64,000 bases of DNA from Turicibacter faecis (lineage in GTDB: Bacteria; Bacillota_I; Bacilli_A; MOL361; Turicibacteraceae): the NCBI RefSeq assembly GCF_037076425.1, contig NZ_AP028127.1, positions 1,804,501 to 1,868,500 on the forward strand, written 5' to 3'. Below are positions 24,481 through 33,460 of this stretch, piece after piece. Numbering within the stretch: position 1 is the stretch's first letter; each line of letters opens with the position of its first letter. The notes beneath the pieces were generated by a model. That model did no database searches. It worked only from the letters and a program-made list of their open reading frames with translations, and was not told the origin of the DNA. Made by a program: the position numbers and the translations under genes.

Positions 24481-26559
24481 CTATTTGTCCCTAAATTCAT
24501 TTTGTAATAGCGTATAGGCAAGTTTTAATCGTGATTTATATGTTGGATTAACCCATGGCATTAAACGATATTTTTCAGATGGTAATCGAACACTCGAATG
24601 ATCTGCTTCCACTACCGTCAATCCAATATTTAAATGATTAATAGACATGGAATGAATTCCAAATCGCTGATAATAGTCGTCATGAATTTTTAAATTAGTA
24701 GGATCACTAAAGTTTAAAAGTCCCCATGGGATTTTTATCTCTATATAGTTATCTCCCACATAATAATTAGCCAGGGAATTAAATTGATTGGAATTCGGAT
24801 TAGCATTCCCCTCAATTAATCGTCCTGCTTCTTGTACAATAGCCTCCTCAAATTCTTTTATTTCCTGATTATATGCTTTCGACTTAACCTCGATTAAAAT
24901 AGGCGTGAACTCATCCATATCCGGAAGAACTTTAATTTCATCGGGATGGATTTGTAAATTCGTTCGCTCCTTTAAAAATTCATACGTGTGATAATAACGT
25001 TGAACTAATAGACGACTTTGATTATTAGGATTAATATTAATGACAAAGTCTACCGGATCTTCAAAGGTCAATCCCTTCTCCGTATAAGATTTAGTTCCTG
25101 AATTAGGAGTCACATCTAAATCAATCCAATAACTTGACTGATTATTTATTTGCTCTTCTGACTGAATAAGAAAAAAGATTCCCTCTTCATCCGTCTTTAC
25201 AGATAAGGTTAATCCATCGTGGGTGGATAAAACATTTTTATCTTTCCACTCATCTATTTGGTGATCAGGATAGTCAGTTGAAGCATCAAAGGTATAAATT
25301 CCCCTCGATTGTAAATCCGTTAATTTATTTGGCCAGTAAGGGCTACGATCGAGGATAACCCGATCAACTGTCGTAAAGGATGTTCGATCCCATCGATCTT
25401 GCCACTCAGACAAACAAGAGCCCAAAATAGATAATTGTCGAAGTGTGCGATAAATAGTAACCAGGCCTTCCGCCTGTTCTCTTTCATTAATCCCTAATAA
25501 CTGTCCCGACATCTCCTCATAAACTACCTTTGCCGAGGGAAGACTATACTCCGCTATCATAATCGGTATTTCATGAAACCTTTGTAAATCCGTTATCACT
25601 TCTCTTATGGACTCTCCCATTTTATCACTATAAACCGGATATAAATAATACGATGCAAAATAGCCACTTTTTAGCTTTTGCGTCGGTTTAATCTCATTTA
25701 AATCAACAACAGGCTTAATATTTCGCTTAGTTGTTTGGCCAATATATTTTTCTGACTCTGCGTTTAATTGACTATTTTTATAAACTAAAAAATCCTCTAT
25801 ATTAGACCCTACGACCGTCACCAAATGTTGAATTCCATAACGTTGAACCTCATAACTAACTAATTTATCCATAAGTTTAGCTAACAATCCCTCAACATTA
25901 GACGCCGAATCCGATGTATAAAAATAATCCCCTTCATACGCGTACGACTCATTCATAATATCCGAAAAAATAACATCCTGATTTGCCCATTCCATACCTA
26001 GACTATATCCTATTAAGTAAGATGAAAGATTCACCCCTTTTTGTAAAGAAACACCAAGATCATTACCTGGATACGCCCCGCCGTACATAAAATCAATGAT
26101 TTTCTTTATCTTACCCATATAAGACTGCTCTAATTGCTGAAGATCGGCACCATCCGCTAATGCAACGTCATCCATATAAATTCCTTGTAAAAGATAAAGA
26201 GGCTCCTGCCGGTTTTCATTAAATTTGTCCAATGCCTTGTAAAAATTTAGTGGCATTAAATCTGGTACCCTTAAAACCGTTACGCCTAACTCTTGAATTA
26301 ACTGCAACCACTCTAAATAAGTTTCTTCTCCTAAATCTACTTCATTAGGAAAACTACCAGGAAGTGCTGAAGTAACATTCATTCCAATAAATTGAAAAGG
26401 AGTCGTTTCTTTATTAAATGAAGTATATAGTTGCCCATCTCTAATAGTAAATGGGCTCTCATCACCTCCACCATTATTTAAAAAGGGAGGAATAATCCTA
26501 AGGAATATTAGAAAAAAGAGGGCAAAAACAAGGGTACTCAAAATAAGAAATCTTTTCAT
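24481..26559 (-). CDS. membrane-anchored extracellular TIM-barrel protein, probable glycoside hydrolase-like
   Basis: A 692-residue protein with an N-terminal signal anchor (5-25). Residues 40-400 have the layout of a clan GH-A TIM barrel: FIGMNVTSALPGSF, GVTVLRVPDLMPLNFYKAL, LIGYSLGMEWANQD and IMIAEYSLPS, whose Glu may correspond to the nucleophile. The C-terminal 270 residues are beta-rich, like a carbohydrate-binding sandwich. The position between CotH and the synthase suggests a role in trimming or handling the nascent polymer, as cellulases do in cellulose operons. The catalytic pair is not certain, and it may be an inactive sugar-binding homologue. Confidence 0.6.
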   Translation of the reverse strand: MKRFLILSTLVFALFFLIFLRIIPPFLNNGGGDESPFTIRDGQLYTSFNKETTPFQFIGMNVTSALPGSFPNEVDLGEETYLEWLQLIQELGVTVLRVPDLMPLNFYKALDKFNENRQEPLYLLQGIYMDDVALADGADLQQLEQSYMGKIKKIIDFMYGGAYPGNDLGVSLQKGVNLSSYLIGYSLGMEWANQDVIFSDIMNESYAYEGDYFYTSDSASNVEGLLAKLMDKLVSYEVQRYGIQHLVTVVGSNIEDFLVYKNSQLNAESEKYIGQTTKRNIKPVVDLNEIKPTQKLKSGYFASYYLYPVYSDKMGESIREVITDLQRFHEIPIMIAEYSLPSAKVVYEEMSGQLLGINEREQAEGLVTIYRTLRQLSILGSCLSEWQDRWDRTSFTTVDRVILDRSPYWPNKLTDLQSRGIYTFDASTDYPDHQIDEWKDKNVLSTHDGLTLSVKTDEEGIFFLIQSEEQINNQSSYWIDLDVTPNSGTKSYTEKGLTFEDPVDFVININPNNQSRLLVQRYYHTYEFLKERTNLQIHPDEIKVLPDMDEFTPILIEVKSKAYNQEIKEFEEAIVQEAGRLIEGNANPNSNQFNSLANYYVGDNYIEIKIPWGLLNFSDPTNLKIHDDYYQRFGIHSMSINHLNIGLTVVEADHSSVRLPSEKYRLMPWVNPTYKSRLKLAYTLLQNEFRDK

Positions 26560-26575
26560 AATCTCTCCTCCTCTC

Positions 26576-28072
26576 CTACTCTGCCCATTTTAAAAGACTA
26601 TCAATATTTTTATCAATCCAAGCACCACGCTCACGAATAAATAGCTTAAGCTTCGCAATCTCCTCATCATAATTATTAGCTCGATTTTCAACTTCGGCAG
26701 TATATTGTGGATGTTCCCTAAAAAAATTCAACAATGCGTCAACATCATTTTCGTAAGGTCGGATAATGGAGTAATACTTTTTAAGCATTTCAGATTGATT
26801 ACATAACTCAACAGGCCACTTTTCAAAATTACGCTCAATCGCTTCCCCCAATTCACTGACATAATCATCAATCTGTTGAATAAGATAATCATCACTTAAA
26901 TAGGTTAAGCGAAGTTGGTGGTAACGGCTAATAACTTGATTCACAAATTTTTTATCTTTTAATAACTCACTAAACCACGCTGTTTGAGGCATATAAAACC
27001 CCGTTTCGTCATAATAAGGGAATAAATGCGTACTATTTCCCATGGCTGAGTCAAAATCCCAAACAGGACCCGCTTTAATCTTCTCTCCATAATCCTTGTG
27101 TAAGTACGTACTAAAAATACCCGCATCTGTATTCTTAAAAAATTCATTTATAATAAAATAATCGACAAATGAATCCACATCGATATAGGCTGCATACCCC
27201 TCTTGCGGGTCATCGAAACGATCTGAATACAAAACTCGTTCAAATTCACTAACCGTTTGGGTAATATAATTTTTTTTCTCGTCTGTTAAATTTGTTTTAG
27301 GGTACTCTACAACCATATTGTAATCGTAGAGATATGTTTCAAACCCATAGTTATCTAATAGTATATCTGTAAGCTTTAAACGATTTCTCGCTACAATAAA
27401 ACTTGTTTCAGAAGAGGCCGATTGAGTTTTAGAAATATTAATTCGTTTATCATGGCGTTCTATCTTTTCAACCAGTAAATAAATCCCCTTATAGTGCTGT
27501 GAAGAAAGTGGCTGATTATCATCAACTAAGTAAACCTCACAAAATTTAACACGGGGGGCGTATTGCATGATTTTACCAGAAATATCATAGGCTAATTTAT
27601 TTCGCAATAAAGACTGGTCTTCAAAAGAGGCATTTAGAATCCACTTTGCACTTTTAGGCATTCCTAATAAGGACGCCTTTTTTTCATCCCCTTTTTTATT
27701 TAATAACGTCAAACTATACTGCTTTTTGGGAAGAAGCCGAGACGTATTTCCCCTCACGCCAATATCAACCATTGTCTCAACCTTTGCCTTTAAATCTCCA
27801 TTTTTAAAGTTTTCAGGAAGGTAAAGACTAAACTCGGCTAAAATGCTCTCTCCCAAACTCTCTCCCTTTCTTACGTAATGAATTTCTTCACCATTTGTAT
27901 CTATTACAACAATCGGCAAATCCGAATGTTCTAGGACATCACCAGGTAAGCCTAAAGTTGATTTAATTTGCTTCTGTTTTTTCTGATCTAATTTATCAAT
28001 ACTTTCGACCATCACCAAGCAACTTATCATTAAAAATAAAAGAACCATCATAAATGCGACTAATTTTTTCAT
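26576..28072 (-). CDS. CotH family kinase-like protein, membrane anchored
   Basis: A CotH-domain protein of about 498 residues; spore CotH phosphorylates coat proteins with ATP, and other homologues are surface proteins of unknown substrate. An N-terminal membrane helix is followed by the CotH core: GVRGNTSRLLPKKQYSL, LLVEKIERHDKRI, DYFIINEFFKNTDAG and GPVWDFDSAMGN, which carry the lysine, the Asn/Asp and the DFD-like metal motif. I chose ATG 28072 because AGGAG lies 7 nt upstream; the longer start overlaps the preceding gene without a ribosome-binding site. It lies inside a VTC-DUF4956 operon, not near coat genes. Confidence 0.88.
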   Translation of the reverse strand: MKKLVAFMMVLLFLMISCLVMVESIDKLDQKKQKQIKSTLGLPGDVLEHSDLPIVVIDTNGEEIHYVRKGESLGESILAEFSLYLPENFKNGDLKAKVETMVDIGVRGNTSRLLPKKQYSLTLLNKKGDEKKASLLGMPKSAKWILNASFEDQSLLRNKLAYDISGKIMQYAPRVKFCEVYLVDDNQPLSSQHYKGIYLLVEKIERHDKRINISKTQSASSETSFIVARNRLKLTDILLDNYGFETYLYDYNMVVEYPKTNLTDEKKNYITQTVSEFERVLYSDRFDDPQEGYAAYIDVDSFVDYFIINEFFKNTDAGIFSTYLHKDYGEKIKAGPVWDFDSAMGNSTHLFPYYDETGFYMPQTAWFSELLKDKKFVNQVISRYHQLRLTYLSDDYLIQQIDDYVSELGEAIERNFEKWPVELCNQSEMLKKYYSIIRPYENDVDALLNFFREHPQYTAEVENRANNYDEEIAKLKLFIRERGAWIDKNIDSLLKWAE

Positions 28073-28082
28073 CGTCATGCTC

Positions 28083-28751
28083 CTAGCCAATGGTTTCCCC
28101 ATTTTGCGCCACTATATTTACACTTTGAACCCCCTCAATTCGATAGAATTGATCAAGCATTGTTTGTTGCGCCTCATTTTTTAACGTGATTTGATAAACC
28201 ATTTCAATGCTTTGCGTCGTTGTATTTTTACCACGTAATTGCGCCCCTTTAAACTGTTTAAACAAATAAGACATAACCTCCTGTTCACAACGGTTTTCTC
28301 CTCGAATAATCAATAAATACCTATTTTCTACACCAAACTTTCCAAAACTAAACAAAATGAGAACAGTGGCTAGAAAAATAGATCCCATTAAAGCTATAGC
28401 ATAGTTTTGCGTTCCTGCACAAAGTCCAATTCCAATACACCAGAAAATGTAGGCTGTATCCCGGGGATCCTTAATAGCCGTTCTAAAACGTACGATCGAT
28501 AGTGCCCCGACCATCCCAAGGGATAGTGAGATATCACTTTTAATAACAATCATTACCATCGTTGTCACTAATGTTAACATGACTAAGGAAACATTGAATT
28601 TACGGTTATATAGTACCCCACTGAATGTAAACTTATAAGTCCAAAAGACAACCATCGATAATAATAAAGCAATAATTAAAATCTCGAATGCCTCAAATAA
28701 GTTTACCTCTCCACTCCGCGTCACCAAATATTCATACAAAGTCTCTTTCAT
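28083..28751 (-). CDS. DUF4956 membrane protein
   Basis: A 222-residue protein with an N-terminal block of about four to five transmembrane helices and a C-terminal cytoplasmic domain (about 145-222) with a ferredoxin-like alternation of strands. The block SIVRFRTAIKDPRDTAYI (about 84-101) is the signature of DUF4956. The family is found next to VTC and CotH genes in many Gram-positive bacteria, and its function is unknown. Here it lies 18 nt downstream of the VTC gene. A membrane partner for the VTC enzyme is a reasonable inference. Confidence 0.88.
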   Translation of the reverse strand: MKETLYEYLVTRSGEVNLFEAFEILIIALLLSMVVFWTYKFTFSGVLYNRKFNVSLVMLTLVTTMVMIVIKSDISLSLGMVGALSIVRFRTAIKDPRDTAYIFWCIGIGLCAGTQNYAIALMGSIFLATVLILFSFGKFGVENRYLLIIRGENRCEQEVMSYLFKQFKGAQLRGKNTTTQSIEMVYQITLKNEAQQTMLDQFYRIEGVQSVNIVAQNGETIG

Positions 28752-28769
28752 TTTTCTTTCTCCTAAAAT

Positions 28770-29465
28770 TTATGCTAAATACTGATCAAACAATGACCTT
28801 GAAACGCAATACTTACTCAAAGATTGATTAATCGTATCGCGCCCCCGTAAAACTTCCGCAATCCAACAAAATAAATCACCATTAAACTTAACCTCTAAAA
28901 TGGCATGATACGTTGTAAACGCCGGTACCATCGGAATATTTTCCGAAAATATATCAAAATTTGTTTCACTACTTCTAATGTTACTATCTAACGTAAGTCG
29001 AATGTTATTCTCCTCATGATAGAAGGCACGACGATCGTAATCAATCAGAACAACAGGTCGGTATTGCCCTAGTGTCATAATATTGTAAATCGTTTGGGCT
29101 GTTTTCTCCTTATATTTTAAAAGAACGTCGTATTGACAATTAATAAGCGATCTGGCGTCATCCGATGAAATCCAAACCGTTTCTTTCACCTGATTAACAT
29201 TAATTTTTCGTTTCAGTTCTAATTTCACTCGTTTTGTATTTACATCGTATAAACGAAGACGGATTTTTTTTCTCACCTCTTCACCGTTCATTTTACTGTA
29301 ATAATCGTCATCCGTAAAAGTATCGAAATATAGGCTGCGAATCGTATATCCCCCGTTTTTTGAATGTGGGTCACTTTTCAAAATTTCGTTAAATAAATTT
29401 AAGTAACGATAATAGTCCGCATCACTAATAGAATATTTAATCTCCCGCCTATTAACAACAATCAA
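28770..29465 (-). CDS. VTC-domain polyphosphate polymerase-like protein
   Basis: A 231-residue VTC domain (CYTH/triphosphate tunnel superfamily). In yeast Vtc4 this domain makes polyphosphate from ATP. The basic tunnel residues are present: IRSLYFDT (44-51), KKIRLRLYD (about 66-74), VKLELKRK near 80, VLIDYDRRAFY, IRLTLDSNIRS, ILEVKFN and LSKYCVSR near the C terminus. No membrane segment is present, so it would act at the inner face, perhaps with DUF4956. The start is TTG, about 8 nt after GGAGGAG. Activity on nucleotides or another anionic polymer cannot be excluded. Confidence 0.88.
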   Translation of the reverse strand: MIVVNRREIKYSISDADYYRYLNLFNEILKSDPHSKNGGYTIRSLYFDTFTDDDYYSKMNGEEVRKKIRLRLYDVNTKRVKLELKRKINVNQVKETVWISSDDARSLINCQYDVLLKYKEKTAQTIYNIMTLGQYRPVVLIDYDRRAFYHEENNIRLTLDSNIRSSETNFDIFSENIPMVPAFTTYHAILEVKFNGDLFCWIAEVLRGRDTINQSLSKYCVSRSLFDQYLA

Positions 29466-29489
29466 AAAACCACTCCTCCACTAATCACT

Positions 29490-30278
29490 TTATAAATCTT
29501 TTAATTTAGTAAACTTAAACTCCCTCAGTATAATACTTATAGGTTCTGATAAACCTTCACGTTGAACAGCCTCCTCATCCCTTAAATAGACATTTAGCCG
29601 AAATCTCATCTCATCACCTTTGGCTATCCCCCGCGGATACTCCCATGTCGCAAGGGGTTTATGATTGGAATCCCCCATATCGTAGATTTCAATTCTAACC
29701 TTATCAGTAAAATTATCGATACGATAACGTGTCATTCCACCCTTTTCACCTCTATTTAAATCTAATTTCTCAGTTGGACGATTAGAATTCCCCCTTTTAT
29801 AGTAAGGTTGTACAACAAATTGATAATTTCCCTCCCTTAGCCAAGGACTCTCATTAGCATTATCTTCCTCATCCCATGACGAAAACTCAATATCTACCTC
29901 ATTTTCATCATCAGCATATAAAAACGGACTGACAATCACTTCAGCAGGAATCCGATCGACACCTCCCTCTAAGACAAACTCATATCGACCTAAGCCTTTA
30001 GCATCAATACTAATAATCTCGGCAGCTAAAATCTGATTATTTTTTTCTATTAGCTGCAAGTGTATCCCATCCTTACTTTGAAACACCACATCCTCATCAT
30101 CTGAAAACACATTCAATCGAGGTCCTACACGCTCGCCTTGCGAATCCTTCACCGCAAAGGTATAATTATTTAATTCATATCGCGTTTTATAATGAGAAAA
30201 TTCATCTCCTTTCAAATGTTTACATCCTGTTAAACACAAGATAGACAATAACACACCTCTTATGAACCTTTCTTTCAT
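29490..30278 (-). CDS. hypothetical lipoprotein, first gene of the VTC/CotH/GT2 operon
   Basis: A 262-residue predicted lipoprotein with lipobox LTGC (about residues 16-19). The mature part is beta-rich with two to three Ig-like or jelly-roll sections, for example YELNNYTFAVKDSQGERVG and YQFVVQPYYKRG, which suggests an extracellular binding domain. No family is recognised. It is the promoter-proximal gene of the seven-gene operon (gaps 11-31 nt), so it is likely the outer-face partner of the polymer machine. Two ATG codons follow GGAGGAG; the second has the better spacing. Confidence 0.7.
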   Translation of the reverse strand: MKERFIRGVLLSILCLTGCKHLKGDEFSHYKTRYELNNYTFAVKDSQGERVGPRLNVFSDDEDVVFQSKDGIHLQLIEKNNQILAAEIISIDAKGLGRYEFVLEGGVDRIPAEVIVSPFLYADDENEVDIEFSSWDEEDNANESPWLREGNYQFVVQPYYKRGNSNRPTEKLDLNRGEKGGMTRYRIDNFTDKVRIEIYDMGDSNHKPLATWEYPRGIAKGDEMRFRLNVYLRDEEAVQREGLSEPISIILREFKFTKLKDL

Positions 30279-30330
30279 CATCTCTCCTCCCTCGTATAAT
30301 AAGTTTATGCCCTTCTTTATGGGCGTTAAT

Positions 30331-30345
30331 TGTTCTTTGAAAACT
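30331..30345 (+). promoter_or_regulatory. boxA-like antitermination motif on the plus strand
   Basis: TGTTCTTTGAAAACT is identical to the boxA of Bacillota rRNA operons that binds NusB-NusE. It follows a small hairpin GCCCTTCTTTATGGGC (30309-30324) and a perfect TATAAT at 30295-30300, but no rRNA gene follows on this strand. Confidence 0.4.
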
Positions 30346-30630
30346 AAATGATAGCTTAATTCTTCTTTCCGTCTTTTCGGTTAATTGGTTACCCTCTTTT
30401 TGTCTGAAATTTTATCGGACATCCCACAATATAGGTAATGGAATTGGATCCATCAGGAATATGCTTTCTCCTCCTTATAATCCAAATTCCATAAAAATGA
30501 GAAACTTCTCATGCATATAAAACTCGTCTAAAGCTATCGCCCCCTTCCGTCCATCCATTAAATCAGTTTTAGTATTAAAATTTTTTAAGCTTTTATTTGC
30601 CCTAAGAAGATAGCATCATTTTCTCGACGT

Positions 30631-30664
30631 AAAAGGCAATTAGATTAATTCCAATTGCCTTTTA
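30631..30664. terminator. terminator of the GGDEF-EAL gene
   Basis: AAAAGGCAATT pairs with AATTGCCTTTT, with short T runs on both strands. It would separate the GGDEF-EAL gene from the downstream operon. Confidence 0.7.
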
Positions 30665-30713
30665 CCATTTTATACCTCCTAGTCTATTAAACAAATCGAT
30701 GAAACACTATTGC

Positions 30714-32996
30714 CTAAGGTTTAATTAAATTAATAAAATTTTGCTCAGACAATGGGCGTGAAAAATAATACCCTTGAAACAACTCACATCCAATTTTAGT
30801 GAGTGTCTTAAATTGAAACTCCGTCTCAACTCCTTCAACAATTACCCCCATATTTAACAAATCAGCAATTTTATTAATATAACTAATAATCATAAAATCA
30901 CTATTATCAGTATTTGATAAAAAGACCCTATCCAATTTTAAGAAATCTATTGGATATGTTTTAAGGTAACTAAATGATGAATAACCTGTTCCGAAGTCAT
31001 CTAAGAGAATTTTACATCCCTTTTGACGTAAGTTATGAAGGTTTTGAGTAAGTGCTTCACTTTTTTCAAGAAGAACGGACTCTGTCAACTCGAAAGATAA
31101 TTTTTCAAAAGGAATTTGGTACTTTTCAACCATTGCCTCCACACAATTAAAGAAATCAACCTCCAACAATTGAATTGGAGAAACATTAATACTAATCTCA
31201 ATAGAACTTTGATGATCTCTAATAAATCGGCAAACTTCTTCAATAACCCAACATCCAATTGGAATGATTTCCCGTGTTTCTTCAGCGTAGGAAATAAAAT
31301 CTTGCGGAGATACGTTTCCAAGTTTTTTATTTTTCCACCGAAGTAAGGCCTCCGCCTTAACAATCCGTTGTTGCTGGTCTATAATCGGTTGATAAACAAT
31401 CGTTAATTCATCCTTTAAAAGCGCCGTACGTAGTTCATTCTTTAAATTTTCAATATAAACTAAATCTTTGTATACGTCGTCATTAAAGAAAATCAATTTA
31501 TCGCGTAAGCCAGCGCTTTTATTTTTATACATCATTAAATCACTTTTTTGAATTAACTCCGAAACTTCTAATCCATCTCTAGGAAACACAGCGGCCCCAA
31601 TAGAGAATTCAATAAAAACCTTTACGTCTGGCATAAGTTCCACTGGCAAATGAAAGAGAGGAACAATTTTATTGCGATAATAAAACTCAAACTCAGCGTC
31701 ATTCGTATAATTCTTATAAATAATAACAAATTCATCGCCAGAATATCGTGTAACAATTCCACGTTTCCCCAATGCCCTTTGAGTAATATGGCTAAATCGG
31801 ATAAGTAATCGGTCTCCAATGGTGTGCCCAAAAATATCATTTACCATTTTAAACTTATTCATATCCACGAAAATAAGAGCAAATGGTTGATTTTGTTCAA
31901 TTAATTCCTCGCAAAGTAAATGCAGTTTCTTACGATTAGGTAGTCCAGTCAGAGAATCATAGTAAATAAGTGATTCTATTTTATCATCAAATGTTTTCCC
32001 TAAAACATCTGCCATTAACTCCAATTGAACAAATTCATTTTTTTCATTTAAAAAATCATTATCCTGATTTAACTGAACTATAATTTTCTTTAATTTTCTA
32101 ATCGATTTTAGCGCTGGTTCAAACGCAATGTAAATAGCCACAATCAGACAGATTGCCCCAAAAATTCCTACAGAGACAATGACAAGTTCGATTACCTCAA
32201 CACTTCCCGCAATCAAATCGTTCTGTTTTATACTCTCCTTATCAAATGAAAACATCAATTTATAATCGGGTAATAACCCGTTCAGTTCCCTCGTATAATA
32301 ACCCTTTTGAATATTTTGAATCATAAATGATTCACTTTTTTCATCTTCTTTTAAAAACTCGACCTCCAGCCGGCCACTATAAAATGTATTACTGACGTAG
32401 TCAAGAAACGAATCGGCATAAATATCGATAATAATGACCCCTAACGGTTCTTTCTTATTAGTTCCGTAGACCAATGAACCAATCGAAATTGTTTCTTTCC
32501 CTGTAATGAAATCACTATAAATTCCTGTCACAAAACTTTGAGATTCCCTATGTCCCTTTGCCTCCTTTACCCACTCGCGATTAAAGAAATCATAATTTTC
32601 ATATAAAGTACCATTACTAAAAGCGTAATGTCCCGGGAAACTTACAATCCCTATTGGGCTTTTAATAAATGGCATAGCCTCTAAAATATCATTATACAGA
32701 TTCTCTGACCAAGAAATAACTTCTTTATCTGCTTGATCTAATTGCTCAACACTTTTATTCCCCTCTAAAATACCAATCACTTGTTTATCTGTTGCTATTG
32801 TTTCAACACTATCCTTAAGAATTTCGAAATCTTTTCTTAATTGATGACTGACCTGATTATAATGAACATCTGCTGTTAGGGTAATAACACTATCTAATAT
32901 TTTACCAATAAGTATATTGGTCGATAAAACAAACATAAGCATAAATAATAAGGAAATAGTAATTAATTTATAATTAATTTTTTTTGATAAATCCAT
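30714..32996 (-). CDS. dual GGDEF-EAL c-di-GMP enzyme with extracellular sensor domain
   Basis: A 760-residue membrane protein. A membrane helix (about 8-30), an extracellular CACHE-like domain (30-265) and a second helix (about 270-295) lead to GGDEF and EAL domains. The cyclase has DSLTGLPNRKK, DMNKFKMVND and RYSGDEF; serine at the first position is compatible with activity, and no RxxD inhibition site is seen. The phosphodiesterase is complete: EALLRW, NVSP, ELTES, DDFGTGYSS, KLDR, EGVE and QGYYFSRP. It could make or break c-di-GMP in response to an external signal. ATG 32996 is preferred; GGGGAGG lies 12 nt upstream. Its position just before the polymer operon suggests control of it. Confidence 0.93.
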   Translation of the reverse strand: MDLSKKINYKLITISLLFMLMFVLSTNILIGKILDSVITLTADVHYNQVSHQLRKDFEILKDSVETIATDKQVIGILEGNKSVEQLDQADKEVISWSENLYNDILEAMPFIKSPIGIVSFPGHYAFSNGTLYENYDFFNREWVKEAKGHRESQSFVTGIYSDFITGKETISIGSLVYGTNKKEPLGVIIIDIYADSFLDYVSNTFYSGRLEVEFLKEDEKSESFMIQNIQKGYYTRELNGLLPDYKLMFSFDKESIKQNDLIAGSVEVIELVIVSVGIFGAICLIVAIYIAFEPALKSIRKLKKIIVQLNQDNDFLNEKNEFVQLELMADVLGKTFDDKIESLIYYDSLTGLPNRKKLHLLCEELIEQNQPFALIFVDMNKFKMVNDIFGHTIGDRLLIRFSHITQRALGKRGIVTRYSGDEFVIIYKNYTNDAEFEFYYRNKIVPLFHLPVELMPDVKVFIEFSIGAAVFPRDGLEVSELIQKSDLMMYKNKSAGLRDKLIFFNDDVYKDLVYIENLKNELRTALLKDELTIVYQPIIDQQQRIVKAEALLRWKNKKLGNVSPQDFISYAEETREIIPIGCWVIEEVCRFIRDHQSSIEISINVSPIQLLEVDFFNCVEAMVEKYQIPFEKLSFELTESVLLEKSEALTQNLHNLRQKGCKILLDDFGTGYSSFSYLKTYPIDFLKLDRVFLSNTDNSDFMIISYINKIADLLNMGVIVEGVETEFQFKTLTKIGCELFQGYYFSRPLSEQNFINLIKP

Positions 32997-33388
32997 TATT
33001 TGGCTTCGCCTCCCCTCAACTAGCCATTTTGTTATCAAAACGTGAGTTAATTATCATGAAAATTATATCATATATTGATCTCTCAATTATACGTTTTTTT
33101 TACTTCTCCCCTGTATTTTTCAAATCAATAACTTATCTTTTCAAACAATTTATCATCCCACAGAAATTATCTTAGTATTCGTCAATAAACGACACTTATA
33201 ACTCCTAATGTAGAAACTTATAAAGGTAAATGCCGATAGATGCTTTTAACTATCTCCTGAATTCCCCGATTATTTTAAAACGTCATTATCGATTTTCCTG
33301 TCTCTTGAAAGGATAAATTCCCATTTAAATTTAATAGTAGTTTACCCCTGTTAATCTAGTCCACGCTATGTAAAATATGAATGATATG

Positions 33389-33417
33389 TCGACAGTTTTT
33401 TCATTTCATGGTATAAT
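33389..33417 (+). promoter_or_regulatory. sigma-A-type promoter of galU
   Basis: TCGACA at 33389-33394, a 17-nt spacer and a perfect TATAAT at 33412-33417, 44 nt before the start codon. The rest of 32997-33388 is AT-rich divergent intergenic DNA with no gene that I can see. Confidence 0.75.
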
Positions 33418-33460
33418 TTTGCTATCATTAATGAGAAGAGAGAAAAGGAGTTAGATGTAG

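Larger units (their letters stand above)
30282..30713 (-). promoter_or_regulatory. 430-nt noncoding leader region of the operon
   Basis: The stretch holds no ordinary gene but much structure. On the minus strand GATAGCTT (30531-30538) is exactly complementary to AAGCTATC (30350-30357), which could close a long RNA domain. The octamer GACGGAAG/GACGGAAA occurs near both arms. A perfect palindrome ATGAGAAGTTTCTCAT lies near 30497-30512. A strong Shine-Dalgarno AAGGAGGAG (about 30469-30477) is followed by no ATG at proper spacing, only ATA or ATT; the ATT frame runs 23 codons (PDGSNSITYIVGCPIKFQ then TKRG). I do not recognise a known c-di-GMP riboswitch consensus. Confidence 0.4.

Noticed and set aside
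30282-30630. c-di-GMP-I or c-di-GMP-II riboswitch in the operon leader
   Set aside because: The position is attractive but none of the core consensus segments (such as GCAAACC and GGGACGCAAAGC) is present.
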